NCBI RefSeq assembly: GCF_041320595.1
Contig: NZ_CP166625.1
Coordinates: forward strand, 4,462,001-4,526,000
Reading direction: 5' to 3'
Length of the DNA stretch: 64,000 bases
From: Pleomorphomonas sp. PLEO
GTDB taxonomy: Bacteria > Pseudomonadota > Alphaproteobacteria > Rhizobiales > Pleomorphomonadaceae
The notes under the pieces are model-generated. The model searched no databases and had not been told where the DNA came from. It was given only the letters and a program-made list of their open reading frames with translations. Every line of letters begins with the position of its first letter. Positions within the stretch are counted from its first letter, which is position 1. Position numbers and translations under genes: made by a program. Below, piece by piece: positions 1-8,457 of this stretch.

Positions 1-655
1 GTTCATCAAAGGGCAGCGCTTCCTTATCGAACACAGCCTTGTCCAAAATTTCACCTTGCCCATTCATGAGAATGGCTTGGGCGACAGGAAGCTGAAACTG
101 CTGAAAAGTCTGCCGCTTCATCGACGCAACATCGAGCGTCACCAGAACCACAAAGGATATTGTGCCCTCATATCGTACAGCGCGCGCCGAAACGACAGTG
201 ATTTGATTATTGACCTTGCTGATTTGCAGGTCACCCCACGCAATACCCTCGGATTGCGAGCTTTCCTTGAAATACTGCCGCTCTGAAAATGAAAGGTTGA
301 TAGCCTTGGCCTCAGACCCGCAATAGGCGATGCCTTGTGGCGTCAGCAAAGCTATAGCCTTCACTCGCTCGTGGGCCGCGACGACTTTCTGTAAGGTCCT
401 GTTACACTGCTCTGGCGAACTGAACCGCAAGGAATCGATCAACGCCACTGTCGAAGAGAGATTTTCCAGTTCAGCCTTCGCTCCGACGAACAAGTCTTCC
501 GTGCGATCTACCGAGAGTTGAACACTCTGCTCCGCTGTGGCGAGGGCCGTGCGCATATTCTTTTCAGCGACAAGGATCTGATTTACCAGAAACGGTACCA
601 GGCTGAGGCCGATCAGGACAATTATCACTAGCCGTATACGCATATATCGTCCCAT
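1..655 (-). CDS. Membrane-anchored Cache-domain sensor protein, 3' part outside window
   Basis: The reading frame runs off the left edge, so only the N-terminal 218 residues are visible. It starts at ATG 655 (MGRYMRIRL); the second Met at codon 5 is an alternative start. A single hydrophobic segment at about residues 8-24 is followed by a roughly 190-residue extracytoplasmic region with the feel of a double-Cache (dCache_1) sensor: an alpha-helical stretch, then a segment around AIALLTPQGIAYCGS and FSERQYFKES, the usual ligand-pocket strand and helix of Cache domains. The output domain is beyond the edge, so it could be a diguanylate cyclase, histidine kinase or chemoreceptor. The ligand cannot be read from sequence. 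It is divergent from the amidase gene. Confidence 0.7.
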   Translation of the reverse strand, partial: MGRYMRIRLVIIVLIGLSLVPFLVNQILVAEKNMRTALATAEQSVQLSVDRTEDLFVGAKAELENLSSTVALIDSLRFSSPEQCNRTLQKVVAAHERVKAIALLTPQGIAYCGSEAKAINLSFSERQYFKESSQSEGIAWGDLQISKVNNQITVVSARAVRYEGTISFVVLVTLDVASMKRQTFQQFQLPVAQAILMNGQGEILDKAVFDKEALPFDE

Positions 656-883
656 GGACCAAAAAAAGATCGACCAAGCTAGGCTAAACAAGCAAAGGCC
701 ACCCTAACTCTTGTAGGTAAATGATTGTCTTCCGCGATATTTCAGATTGAAAATATTCGTGGCACCTCTGAGGCTAAGAACCTCAGACGATCATGGTAAT
801 GGAACGCCCATCTGAATGGGGTTGTCCGTGTCCCGCGAATCGTGGTCATTCGACCCGCGAATACACGGCCATATTGCAAAATC

Positions 884-2113
884 ATGTCACACACCGCCCT
901 ATCCGACCCGTCTGGCTCTCTCGTTGAGCGACTTGATTTACCCCCCTGCGGGCACGGTCGTTTGGATGGCATGACCTTCACGGTGAAGGACAATATCGAT
1001 ATCGCCGCCCACAAGACGTCCTATGGCAGCCCTGCGTGGAGGGACGCTCATGCGGCACCTGCTCACAATGCTGTTTGTGTTGATCAGTTGCTTGCGGCCG
1101 GAGCACATTGCATCGGCAAGGTTGTGGCAGACGAGTTTACCTACAGCCTAGACGGAGAAAGCCAGTTCTTTGGAACGCCGCGCAATGCGAAAGCGCCAGA
1201 CCGAGTTCCGGGCGGCTCTTCCAGCGGATCGGCAGCCTCGATTGCCAACGGTCTAGCGGACTTTTCGATCGGCACCGACTCGGGCGGCTCTATCCGGGTG
1301 CCGGCAAGTCTATGTGGGGTCTGGGGCATGCGCCCATCGCTCCACAGAATATCGGAGGCTGGCGTTTTACCCTTCATGCCGAGCGTGAGCACGGTTGGTG
1401 TCTTGGCAGCGCGGTTTGAGAATCTGAACGCGGCTGTCCGCGTCTTGCTGCGTAGCAGCAATAGGTCGATCGCTCCCCTGCAGCGCCTCCTGCTCCTCGT
1501 CGATGCGCTGGAGATTTCCGACAAGGCCGTACAAAACCAGGCCTATTCCGCATTAGAGCGGATTTCTGACAGCGTCGGCATCACTGTGGAGCCCCTGCGT
1601 TTCTCACAGATCGCCGGAGGGAATACTCCTTTGGGCGACTGCAACACCAGAGCGCTACGCGACCTACAAACGGCCGAGTTTCAGAGCACCGTCGGCAATT
1701 GGATAGAGGCAACCAAGCCGGAACTCGGCTATACCTTCACCATGGCCTACGGCAACGTCCAGCGTTTCGACCGAGTTGCTGCTCTCGAGAGCCTTGTGCG
1801 TTGCGAACGGTTCTTTGAGGCGATCAATGCCTATCTCGTTCCCGGCACTGTCATTTGCTTTCCGACGACACCAGTGATCGCCCCCAAGAAAGGGACGCTG
1901 ACGACCCTGGACAATGTGCTGGATTTCTACGATCGGACAATGACCGTTACTGCCTTCTCCGGCGTAGGCCGCTTGCCCGAAATATCCGCTCCGGTGTTGA
2001 CAGTAGAGGGCTGTCCGGTGGGGCTGTCCTTCGCAGCGGGGCATTATCAGGACGAATTCCTGCTTGCAGCAGTTCAAGAGATGTTGGGCGAGGACGCAGA
2101 CTGCCGAGCGTAG
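884..2113 (+). CDS. Amidase signature enzyme, AMI1 (indole-3-acetamide hydrolase)-like
   Basis: Amidase signature (AS) family hydrolase, 409 residues. The Ser-cisSer-Lys triad is readable: Lys in FTVKDNID (about residue 35), the Gly/Ser-rich PGGSSSGSAAS block (about 107-117) and the nucleophile loop GTDSGGSIRVPAS (about 129-141). The compact size (most AS amidases are 450-500 aa) and the GESQFFGTPRNAKAPDRVPGG context resemble plant AMI1 indole-3-acetamide amidases more than GatA, but the substrate is not proven. I prefer ATG 884 (MSHTALSD); a GTG at 842 in the same frame would add 14 residues. Neither has a strong Shine-Dalgarno sequence. It stands alone, with no partner genes. Confident on family, low on substrate. 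Confidence 0.8.
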   Translation: MSHTALSDPSGSLVERLDLPPCGHGRLDGMTFTVKDNIDIAAHKTSYGSPAWRDAHAAPAHNAVCVDQLLAAGAHCIGKVVADEFTYSLDGESQFFGTPRNAKAPDRVPGGSSSGSAASIANGLADFSIGTDSGGSIRVPASLCGVWGMRPSLHRISEAGVLPFMPSVSTVGVLAARFENLNAAVRVLLRSSNRSIAPLQRLLLLVDALEISDKAVQNQAYSALERISDSVGITVEPLRFSQIAGGNTPLGDCNTRALRDLQTAEFQSTVGNWIEATKPELGYTFTMAYGNVQRFDRVAALESLVRCERFFEAINAYLVPGTVICFPTTPVIAPKKGTLTTLDNVLDFYDRTMTVTAFSGVGRLPEISAPVLTVEGCPVGLSFAAGHYQDEFLLAAVQEMLGEDADCRA

Positions 2114-2209
2114 CGTTAGCCACCCGTTGATAGAGCGCACGAGCAGAGCTACGCCAGCCCATTGGGCTCCTTGCTTGCGCTTGCCTCCCTCCCCGCCTAT
2201 GCTCACGGC

Positions 2210-2300
2210 GTCTCAAGGGGGTGTCCGGCTCGGCCGGACTGAGAGGAGCGATCCAACCCCACGAACCTGATCCGGATCATGCCGACGGAGGGATTGAGGC
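2210..2300 (+). promoter_or_regulatory. TPP (THI-box) riboswitch upstream of thiM
   Basis: The conserved THI-element pieces are present in order: CTGAGA at 2239-2244, the GAACCTGATCCGGATCATGCC-type core at about 2263-2283, and the closing GGAGGGA. A 7-bp P1 stem pairs 2210-2216 (GTCTCAA) with 2294-2300 (TTGAGGC). The following gene is thiM, a classic TPP target. Binding of thiamine pyrophosphate should lower thiM expression. Confidence 0.95.
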
Positions 2301-2341
2301 GAGCGGCCCCGGCCTGTCCGGCAGCCACACGTCTTCTTGTC

Positions 2342-2371
2342 CGCGGGCGATCGTCGTCGAAGGAGCCCGCG
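2342..2371 (+). promoter_or_regulatory. Candidate expression-platform hairpin around the thiM ribosome binding site
   Basis: CGCGGGC (2342-2348) pairs perfectly with GCCCGCG (2365-2371). The 3' arm ends on the base before the thiM ATG and the AAGGAG Shine-Dalgarno (2360-2365) lies at the loop/3' arm junction. No T-run follows, so the switch probably acts on translation rather than by termination. This is inferred from the pairing only. Confidence 0.55.
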
Positions 2372-3178
2372 ATGACCACCCTGACACTTGCCGATGTTCA
2401 TGCCCTTCATGAGAAGGTGCGCGCCGAACGGCCACTCGTACACAACATCACCAACTTCGTAGCGATGTCCATCGCGGCCAACGTGCTGCTCGCCGCCGGG
2501 GCTTCACCAGCCATGGTGCATTCGGTGGACGAGGTCGAGGATTTCGGCCGGATCGCCCATGCACTGACGCTGAATATCGGCACACTGTCGTCCGACTGGA
2601 TCGCCGGGATGAAGCTCGCGGCCAGCGTCTACAAGGCAGCCGGCAAGCCTGTCGTGTTCGATCCTGTCGCCGTCGGTGCGACCCGTCTCCGCAACGCCAC
2701 CGCCGCCGACATCGTCGCCATGGGGCCGACCGTGATCCGTGGCAATGCCTCGGAAATCATGGCGCTCTCGGGCGTCGCCGGCATTGCCTCGAAGGGGGTC
2801 GACAGTTCAGCAAGTTCCAACGCCGCACTCGACAGCGCCATTGCGCTCGCCCGATCGAGCGGAGCGGTGGTCGCCGTTACCGGCGAGATTGACTATGTCA
2901 CCGACGGTACGCGCACCGTTGCCATCGACGGTGGCCACGAATTGATGCCGCTGTCGACGGCGCTCGGCTGCTCGTTGACGGGCCTTGTCGGTGCTTTTGT
3001 CGCTGTCGCGCCAGCATTCGAGGGCACGGTGGCAGCGCTTGCCACCTACGCGGCGGCCGGTGCCATCGCCGGCAAGCGTGTCAAGGGACCCGGCTTCCTG
3101 CCGCAGGAACTCTGTGACGCGCTTTACGCGCTGGATCTCGCCGGCCTCCAGGCCAACGCGGCGATCCGAGAGGTATAA
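2372..3178 (+). CDS. thiM: Hydroxyethylthiazole kinase
   Basis: ThiM (268 aa) phosphorylates 4-methyl-5-(2-hydroxyethyl)thiazole in the thiamine salvage pathway, in the cytoplasm. Family hallmarks are the N-terminal PLVHNITNFV substrate loop (about residues 22-31), AGASPAMVHS, GNASEIMAL (about 128-136), VAVTGEIDYVTDG and the C-terminal STALGCSLTGLVGAF block with the ribokinase-fold catalytic Cys. The start at ATG 2372 is fixed by AAGGAG at 2360-2365; an upstream in-frame ATG at 2279 lies inside the riboswitch and is not credible. No thiE or thiD is next to it, so the gene stands as a single salvage unit under TPP control. It converges on the antiporter gene with 8 bases between stops. Confidence 0.95.
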   Translation: MTTLTLADVHALHEKVRAERPLVHNITNFVAMSIAANVLLAAGASPAMVHSVDEVEDFGRIAHALTLNIGTLSSDWIAGMKLAASVYKAAGKPVVFDPVAVGATRLRNATAADIVAMGPTVIRGNASEIMALSGVAGIASKGVDSSASSNAALDSAIALARSSGAVVAVTGEIDYVTDGTRTVAIDGGHELMPLSTALGCSLTGLVGAFVAVAPAFEGTVAALATYAAAGAIAGKRVKGPGFLPQELCDALYALDLAGLQANAAIREV

Positions 3179-3186
3179 GGCAACAG

Positions 3187-4965
3187 TTACCCTTCCTCAG
3201 CCGCCACCTTCTTGGGCGTCACGAGGGGCTCGGGCACCGGCCGCGTCGTCAGGTGATCGCGGCCGGCCATGACGCCGCCCTGCACCTGAGCCACCAGACG
3301 CTCGGCATCGAGCCGGCGGATGGTGGCGAGTGCCTCCACAGTCCGTTCCTCACTACAGCCGAGCGCGCGCAGACCTTCGGCCCCCATGCGCAGAGCCGCA
3401 TCGAAGGTCTCCCGCACCTCGACGTCGACACCGGCGCGGATCAGTTCGATCGAGTGGACGCGGTCGTAGGAGCGGACCAGCAGCCGCGCCAACGGGAAGT
3501 GGGCCTTGACGAGTTCGACGATACGGTTCGCCGCCTTGCGATCGTCGACACAGACCAGAATCACCTCGGCCTCGGCGGCGCCGGAATGCTGGAGCGTATC
3601 CAGTCGCGTACCATCGCCGTAGAAGATGCGGAAGCCGAACCGCCCTGCCTCGCGGATGCGGTCGGGATCGTTTTCGATCATGGAGACGTCGACCCCGCGC
3701 GACAGCAGCAGTTGCGCGGCGATCTGGCCGAAGCGGCCGAACCCGATCAGCAGCACACTACCGCGCAGATCGCGCGCCTCTTCGACACCATCGAGCGACT
3801 TTTCCTCCTCACGGCGGAAGTGGCCGGAAACGACGAGTACCAGTGGCGTCAGCGCCATGGAGAGGATGATCACCGTTGCGAAGAGAGCAGCGTCACTGGG
3901 CGCGATAACTCCGCCGCCGGCCGCCGCCGTGTAGAGCACGAAGGCGAATTCGCCACCTTGGGCGAACATCAGGGCGCGGCGGAAAGCCTGCCGATGGCGG
4001 GAGCCAAACAGGCGCGCCACGGCATAGATGCCGATCCCCTTCACCACGGCAAAGGCGAGGAGAAGGCCGATCAGCAGTGGCCAGCGCTCCACGACAACCC
4101 TGATATCGAGCGACATGCCGACGGCCAGAAAGAACAGGCCCATCAAAAGGCCCTTGAACGGCTCGACATCGGCTTCGACTTGATGCCGATAGCTCGACCC
4201 CGACAGCATGACGCCGGCGAGGAAGGTGCCCATGGCCATGGAGAGGCCGACCGCTTCCATCAGAAGGGCTGAACCCAGCACCACCAGAAGCGCACCGGCG
4301 GTCAACACCTCTCGTGCGCGAGCGCGGGCGAGCAGACCGAAGAAGGGATCGATGAGATACCGACCGGCCAGGAGCAGCGCCGCCACGGCTGCCGCGCCGA
4401 GCCCGACGCCGAGCCAACCAGCGCCACCGTGATCGTCCGGAGCCAGCCAGGCCACAAGAGCCAGCAGCGGCACAATGGATAGATCCTCGAACAGCAGGAT
4501 CGACACCGCCTTCTGACCGTCGACACTGGCCAGCTCGCCTCGCTCTTGAAGCATCGACATGATGACCGCCGTCGAAGACAGGACGAAGCCGGCACCGGCG
4601 ATGAAAGCAGGAATAAGCGGGAGCCCAAACGCCATGAAGGCAACGGACGTCAGCAGGCCGATGCAGACAACGACCTGCGCGAGGCCGAGCCCAAAGATCT
4701 GGACGCGCATCGCCCACAGCTTTTGAGGCCTCAGTTCCAGTCCGATCAGGAACAGGAACATGACCACGCCGAGCTCCGACACATGCAACATGGCGGCCGG
4801 GTCAGAAAACAGGCCAAAGGCGGAGGGACCGACCAAGGCACCGGCCGCGAAATATCCCAGCACCGAACCGAGGCCGAGCCGGCGGAACAGGGGGACCGCC
4901 AGCACGCCAGCCGAGAGAAGCACTACAACCGGGCCAATCGTCGCCCCGAGACCCGCCGCCGCCAT
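3187..4965 (-). CDS. Monovalent cation:proton antiporter, CPA2 / KefB-KefC type
   Basis: Inner-membrane antiporter of 592 residues. Residues from about 10 to 380 form a string of hydrophobic helices of the Na+/H+ exchanger fold, including GYFAAGALVGPSAFG and MFLFLIGLELRP. From about residue 400 a Rossmann TrkA-N (RCK) domain follows: LLIGFGRFGQIAAQLL, then the acidic strand end IENDPDRI and YGDGTR. This architecture fits K+/H+ exchange of the KefB/KefC/YbaL group, gated by nucleotide or thiol ligand. I chose ATG 4965, preceded by GAGGTG; a TTG at 5022 would add 19 hydrophilic residues. No KefF/KefG-type oxidoreductase partner lies beside it, so glutathione gating is not supported by context. 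Confidence 0.88.
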   Translation of the reverse strand: MAAAGLGATIGPVVVLLSAGVLAVPLFRRLGLGSVLGYFAAGALVGPSAFGLFSDPAAMLHVSELGVVMFLFLIGLELRPQKLWAMRVQIFGLGLAQVVVCIGLLTSVAFMAFGLPLIPAFIAGAGFVLSSTAVIMSMLQERGELASVDGQKAVSILLFEDLSIVPLLALVAWLAPDDHGGAGWLGVGLGAAAVAALLLAGRYLIDPFFGLLARARAREVLTAGALLVVLGSALLMEAVGLSMAMGTFLAGVMLSGSSYRHQVEADVEPFKGLLMGLFFLAVGMSLDIRVVVERWPLLIGLLLAFAVVKGIGIYAVARLFGSRHRQAFRRALMFAQGGEFAFVLYTAAAGGGVIAPSDAALFATVIILSMALTPLVLVVSGHFRREEEKSLDGVEEARDLRGSVLLIGFGRFGQIAAQLLLSRGVDVSMIENDPDRIREAGRFGFRIFYGDGTRLDTLQHSGAAEAEVILVCVDDRKAANRIVELVKAHFPLARLLVRSYDRVHSIELIRAGVDVEVRETFDAALRMGAEGLRALGCSEERTVEALATIRRLDAERLVAQVQGGVMAGRDHLTTRPVPEPLVTPKKVAAEEG

Positions 4966-5028
4966 ACCACACCTCGTCTCAGTGTTTACCCGAGTGTGAT
5001 CCGAAACCGTCCCGACACGCAAGCCGCG

Positions 5029-6147
5029 TCACGCAGCGGGCCTCCGCTTGGCCTGGTCCACAATTAAGGCGAGCATTGAGTAAGCAAAGCAGAGACCGAG
5101 CTGGATGAAAATCGTCGTTTCGACCGACTTCAGGTCAGCGCCCATCTGGTTGACGCGCACCAGAGCCGGCACCGCCGTCGTTGAGGGAATAACGAAGGCG
5201 ATGGCATGCAGCAGCTTTGGCATGGCCTCGGCCGGCCAGGAGACACCGGACAGGAAAAACAGCGGCATGCCGAGCACGACCAGGAAAAAGATGACACCTT
5301 CCTTGGTGGGAATCAGTCGGGCTATGGCGAGCCCCATGGCGGTGACGGCGGCTAGAAAGGGCACGACCACCGCGTACATGACGGCGACATCGCCGATCCT
5401 GGGTAGCCGATAAACCCAGGGCAGCAGCACCAGCACAACGCCCGCCCACAGGCTATATAGGCCGACATAGACGATTGCGTCGGCCAAAGTGGAAACGGCT
5501 CCGGTGGGACGACGGCCGGCCTTGAGATTACCGATGCCCATCAAGAGCGTCTGTTGCAGGATGAGCACGAAGACGGCCGGGAGCACGAAACTCGCATAGC
5601 CGCCGGTCGGGTTGAACAGCGCGACGGTGGTAACACGCAACGGTTCGACAATGGCCATTGCCGAGGCCATGTCCACGCCTGAGGCCGTGAGTCTTCCGAC
5701 CTCAACCTCGGTGCCGAGGCTGCGCGCAGCGTTGGACAGTGCCGACGACATCACCGAATTCAGCAGGAAATAGCCACCATCGGAGAAGGCGGCGATCGGC
5801 GCGGCGCGACCGGCCAGGAGATCGCGCTCGAACTTCGGCGGCACGACGACGATGCCATAGACTTCACGCTTCAAGAAAAGGGCGCGGGCGGAGGGCATGT
5901 CGGGTGCGTAACGGGCGACGGCGACGGTATCGGCGGCATCGATGCGGCGGATCAGTTCGCGGCTCAGCGTCGAGCCGTCCTGATCGATGATGGCCACCGG
6001 CATATCGCGCACCACCTCGGACAGGTAAGGCTGCGGAAAGAACACCGAGAAGAACACTGTCGCGCCCAGCATGGTCGACCGGGCGCCCTTGTCGGCCCAA
6101 ATGGCCAAGATCGCCGCGACGATTTCGCGGAAAAAGACGGTGATCAT
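5029..6147 (-). CDS. ABC-2 type transporter permease (YbhR/YhhJ-like), second of pair
   Basis: A 372-residue ABC-2 family membrane protein. It has one N-terminal hydrophobic segment, a large extracytoplasmic loop beginning PVAIIDQDGSTLSREL (about residues 50-66), and a cluster of about five C-terminal helices with the LFFLSGVSWPAEAMP signature before the last helix. This is the YhfS/YbhR permease shape. The ATG at 6147 overlaps the stop of the upstream permease (ATGA), implying translational coupling; the long upstream extension of the open frame is a shadow of that gene. It is third in an HlyD-permease-permease operon and is probably part of a drug or small-molecule exporter. No ATPase is encoded in the operon. 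Confidence 0.88.
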   Translation of the reverse strand: MITVFFREIVAAILAIWADKGARSTMLGATVFFSVFFPQPYLSEVVRDMPVAIIDQDGSTLSRELIRRIDAADTVAVARYAPDMPSARALFLKREVYGIVVVPPKFERDLLAGRAAPIAAFSDGGYFLLNSVMSSALSNAARSLGTEVEVGRLTASGVDMASAMAIVEPLRVTTVALFNPTGGYASFVLPAVFVLILQQTLLMGIGNLKAGRRPTGAVSTLADAIVYVGLYSLWAGVVLVLLPWVYRLPRIGDVAVMYAVVVPFLAAVTAMGLAIARLIPTKEGVIFFLVVLGMPLFFLSGVSWPAEAMPKLLHAIAFVIPSTTAVPALVRVNQMGADLKSVETTIFIQLGLCFAYSMLALIVDQAKRRPAA

Positions 6148-7343
6148 CGGAGCGCCTCCGGAACGGGGACCGACCGCGACCGGCCGTGACGCCAGAGGAG
6201 AAAAAACATCGCCCCGCCGTAGATCCCGGCCAAGGCTAGCAGCGAGACAAAGGCCGGCAACGAGATATCGAAAGCCGCGCCGCGCAGGATGTTGTCGGTT
6301 CGAAGCTGAAGATAGTGGGTCACCGGTAGAAGGTCGGCCCAGACGGTAGAGAAGCCGTTCATGGAAAGACGCGGGAAGGTAATGCCGGTGAATCCGAAGG
6401 CCGGCCCGGCGATGACTCCGACGGAGGCGAGCGCCGAGACCGTATCGCGGGCGACAAGCGCCGCGACCACGCCGAGCATCTGCGAGGCGAGCACGAAGAC
6501 GAAGCCGTAGGCGACGTGAAAGGCGAGATTGCCGCCGAAGCGGGCGCCCAGCGGGCCAAACAGCAGCGCATCGGCACCCCACAGCACGAGAAGATAGGCG
6601 AGCGTGTAGGGCGCAAGCTTACCGGCCACCGTTTTTATCAGCGTACCGCCGAGCCGAAGCGACCGGCCCAACCCAGCGACGCCTTGCCGGTCGCGAGAGA
6701 AGGACAGCGCAGCGCTCGCCGCGATGAAAATCTGCAATACTGTCGGCATGACCGCCGCCAGCAGGAACTGGACATATTCGAGGCTGGGATTGAAGAGCGC
6801 GCTCTGTCTTACCGGCACCGGCGCCACTGCCAAGGTGGCGCTTTCAACGTCTGCGCCACGAGCGACGCGCGCTTCGATGGAAATGCCGGCCACCACAGTG
6901 CCGAGAGCACCGCCAACGGAGCGGGCGACGAGACTTCCCGGCGTCATATACTGGTTGTTGTAGAACAGCACGACCTCAGGCCGGCGGCCAGCCAACACGT
7001 CACGCTCGGTGCGAGATGGAATCAGCACCACTGCATAAACTTGCCCCGAAAGAAGGAGCTGGCGTCCCCCGCCCAACGAGCTGGCCTCGTAGGCGACCGC
7101 CACTTCCGGCGTTGCATCGACGATGCGCACCATTTGCCGCGACAGCGTCGAGCGGTCTTGATCGACGATGGCGATGGGCAGCTCGCGCGGCAGGCCCATC
7201 TGAAACACGGCTGCCAGGAGTGCGAACAACAGCAGCGGAAACGGCGCCAGCATGAACATCAGCCCCGGCCGCGCGCCGATCTGGCGCAGTTCGGCGAGAA
7301 GAGCCCGCCGAAAGCCGGCCTTAAGGTGGGCTCGCCGCGCCAT
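6144..7343 (-). CDS. ABC-2 type transporter permease (YbhS-like), first of pair
   Basis: A 399-residue ABC-2 permease paralogous to the downstream gene: N-terminal transmembrane helix, extracytoplasmic domain starting PIAIVDQDRSTLSRQM (about residues 56-71), then C-terminal helices with GPAFGFTGITFPRLSMN before the last pair. The ATG at 7343 lies three bases after the stop of the HlyD gene, so the three genes form one transcription unit. ABC-2 permeases of this class normally pair as a heterodimer with one cytoplasmic ATPase (YbhF or RbbA type), which is missing here. Substrate unknown. Confidence 0.88.
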   Translation of the reverse strand: MARRAHLKAGFRRALLAELRQIGARPGLMFMLAPFPLLLFALLAAVFQMGLPRELPIAIVDQDRSTLSRQMVRIVDATPEVAVAYEASSLGGGRQLLLSGQVYAVVLIPSRTERDVLAGRRPEVVLFYNNQYMTPGSLVARSVGGALGTVVAGISIEARVARGADVESATLAVAPVPVRQSALFNPSLEYVQFLLAAVMPTVLQIFIAASAALSFSRDRQGVAGLGRSLRLGGTLIKTVAGKLAPYTLAYLLVLWGADALLFGPLGARFGGNLAFHVAYGFVFVLASQMLGVVAALVARDTVSALASVGVIAGPAFGFTGITFPRLSMNGFSTVWADLLPVTHYLQLRTDNILRGAAFDISLPAFVSLLALAGIYGGAMFFLLWRHGRSRSVPVPEALR

Positions 7344-7346
7344 GGC

Positions 7347-8339
7347 TCAGCGTTCCATCAGCCGGGACCCCGACCAATCGATCAGCCCGCTCATGCCGGG
7401 CCGCAGCCCCTCAACAGGTCCGTCGGGCCGTGCCCGCACCTCGAAGGTGCGAAGATCGAAGTCGCCGGTCGCCTTGGTAGCGCGCCAATTGGCGTAGGAA
7501 CCCTGTGCGTTGATGACGGTGACGCGGGTGTCGAGTTCGCGCCCGTCCAGCGCTGGAACGCGCACCTTCAGCCGATCGCCCACTGCAAGGCCATTCAATA
7601 GGTCCTCGCGAACGTTGAAGGTGAACCAGGCATGGTCGACGTCGACGATAGAGACGAGCGGGGTACCGGCACCGAACAGCTCACCGATCTCGGCGCTCCG
7701 GGCCGTTACCTCGCCGGCGATTGGCGCTTTCACCGTGAGTTCGGCGAGGTCGGTCTCGATCTGGGCGACGGCGGCGGCTGCCTGTTCGACCTGTGCCACC
7801 GCCACCGCCTTCTGCTCGGGACTGTTGCCCTTGATAGTCAGCTGGAGGTTGGCTTCCGCGGCTGCGCGGGCTTTCAGAGCGGCGTTGAGCTTGTTGGATA
7901 CCTCGTCCAGCACCTGTTCCGAGGCAAAGGAGCGCTCCTGCAGTTGGCTGACACGGTCGTAGGTCTTCTGCGCCAGCAGAACGTCGGCTTCAGCCTTTTC
8001 CCGCTCGGCCCGGCGAGCGTCGATCATTTCCGGCCGAGTCGAGAACGCGAGATCGCGGTTCGAGCCGGCAACGGCGAGTGCTGCCTTTGAGGTGTCGAGC
8101 CCTGCCCGAAGCGCTGGGCTGTCGAGCTCGATCACCGGATCGCCAGGGGCCACTCGATCGCCGAGGTCGACCGGAGTTCTGAGGACACGGCCGGCAACGC
8201 GGGCGGCGAGATCGACGCGCGTCGCCTCCACTTCGCCCTGCAGCAAGAGCGGCGCGGGGTGATCGACCGCCCAGACAACGGAGAGACCGAGGCCGGCGGC
8301 GGCCAGTCCGGCGATAACGAGGGGACGCCAAGCGGACAT
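7347..8339 (-). CDS. HlyD-family periplasmic adaptor (membrane fusion protein)
   Basis: A 330-residue HlyD/YbhG/EmrA-type adaptor. An N-terminal signal anchor (LVIAGLAAAGLGLSVVWAV) is followed by a lipoyl half-motif (AARVAGRVLRTPVDLGDRV), a coiled-coil hairpin at about residues 75-195 rich in Ala, Glu and Gln, and the second half-motif VKAPIAGEVTARSAEIGE, then beta-barrel sequence. ATG 8339 has AAGGA at good spacing; an ATG at 8348 is too close to it, and a longer frame begins upstream of any ribosome site. First gene of the exporter operon, divergent from the TetR regulator and probably repressed by it. Confidence 0.9.
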   Translation of the reverse strand: MSAWRPLVIAGLAAAGLGLSVVWAVDHPAPLLLQGEVEATRVDLAARVAGRVLRTPVDLGDRVAPGDPVIELDSPALRAGLDTSKAALAVAGSNRDLAFSTRPEMIDARRAEREKAEADVLLAQKTYDRVSQLQERSFASEQVLDEVSNKLNAALKARAAAEANLQLTIKGNSPEQKAVAVAQVEQAAAAVAQIETDLAELTVKAPIAGEVTARSAEIGELFGAGTPLVSIVDVDHAWFTFNVREDLLNGLAVGDRLKVRVPALDGRELDTRVTVINAQGSYANWRATKATGDFDLRTFEVRARPDGPVEGLRPGMSGLIDWSGSRLMER

Positions 8340-8398
8340 GGATCTCATCCTTACGTATCGAAGCCGGCTCGAAATCCGCTTGGGCTTGCGATAATTTG

Positions 8399-8414
8399 GA
8401 AAATCATTGTTTTC
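8399..8414. promoter_or_regulatory. Candidate TetR operator in the divergent exporter/regulator gap
   Basis: An inverted repeat GAAAA-N6-TTTTC lies midway between the HlyD start (8339) and the TetR start (8458), the usual location for an autoregulatory TetR operator. The arms are short and A/T-only except at the ends, so this is a weak call. Confidence 0.3.
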
Positions 8415-8457
8415 TTTATTTCCAGAATCCACCTTGTGTCAAGAAAGAGGGATGCGG

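Noticed and set aside
842-884. Upstream GTG start for the amidase gene
   Set aside because: No ribosome site, and the added 14 residues are not amidase-like; ATG 884 starts closer to the usual N terminus.
3253-4272. Plus-strand frame of 339 codons inside the antiporter gene
   Set aside because: Shadow frame caused by high GC; rich in His, Gln and Asp, with no recognisable domain and no ribosome site.
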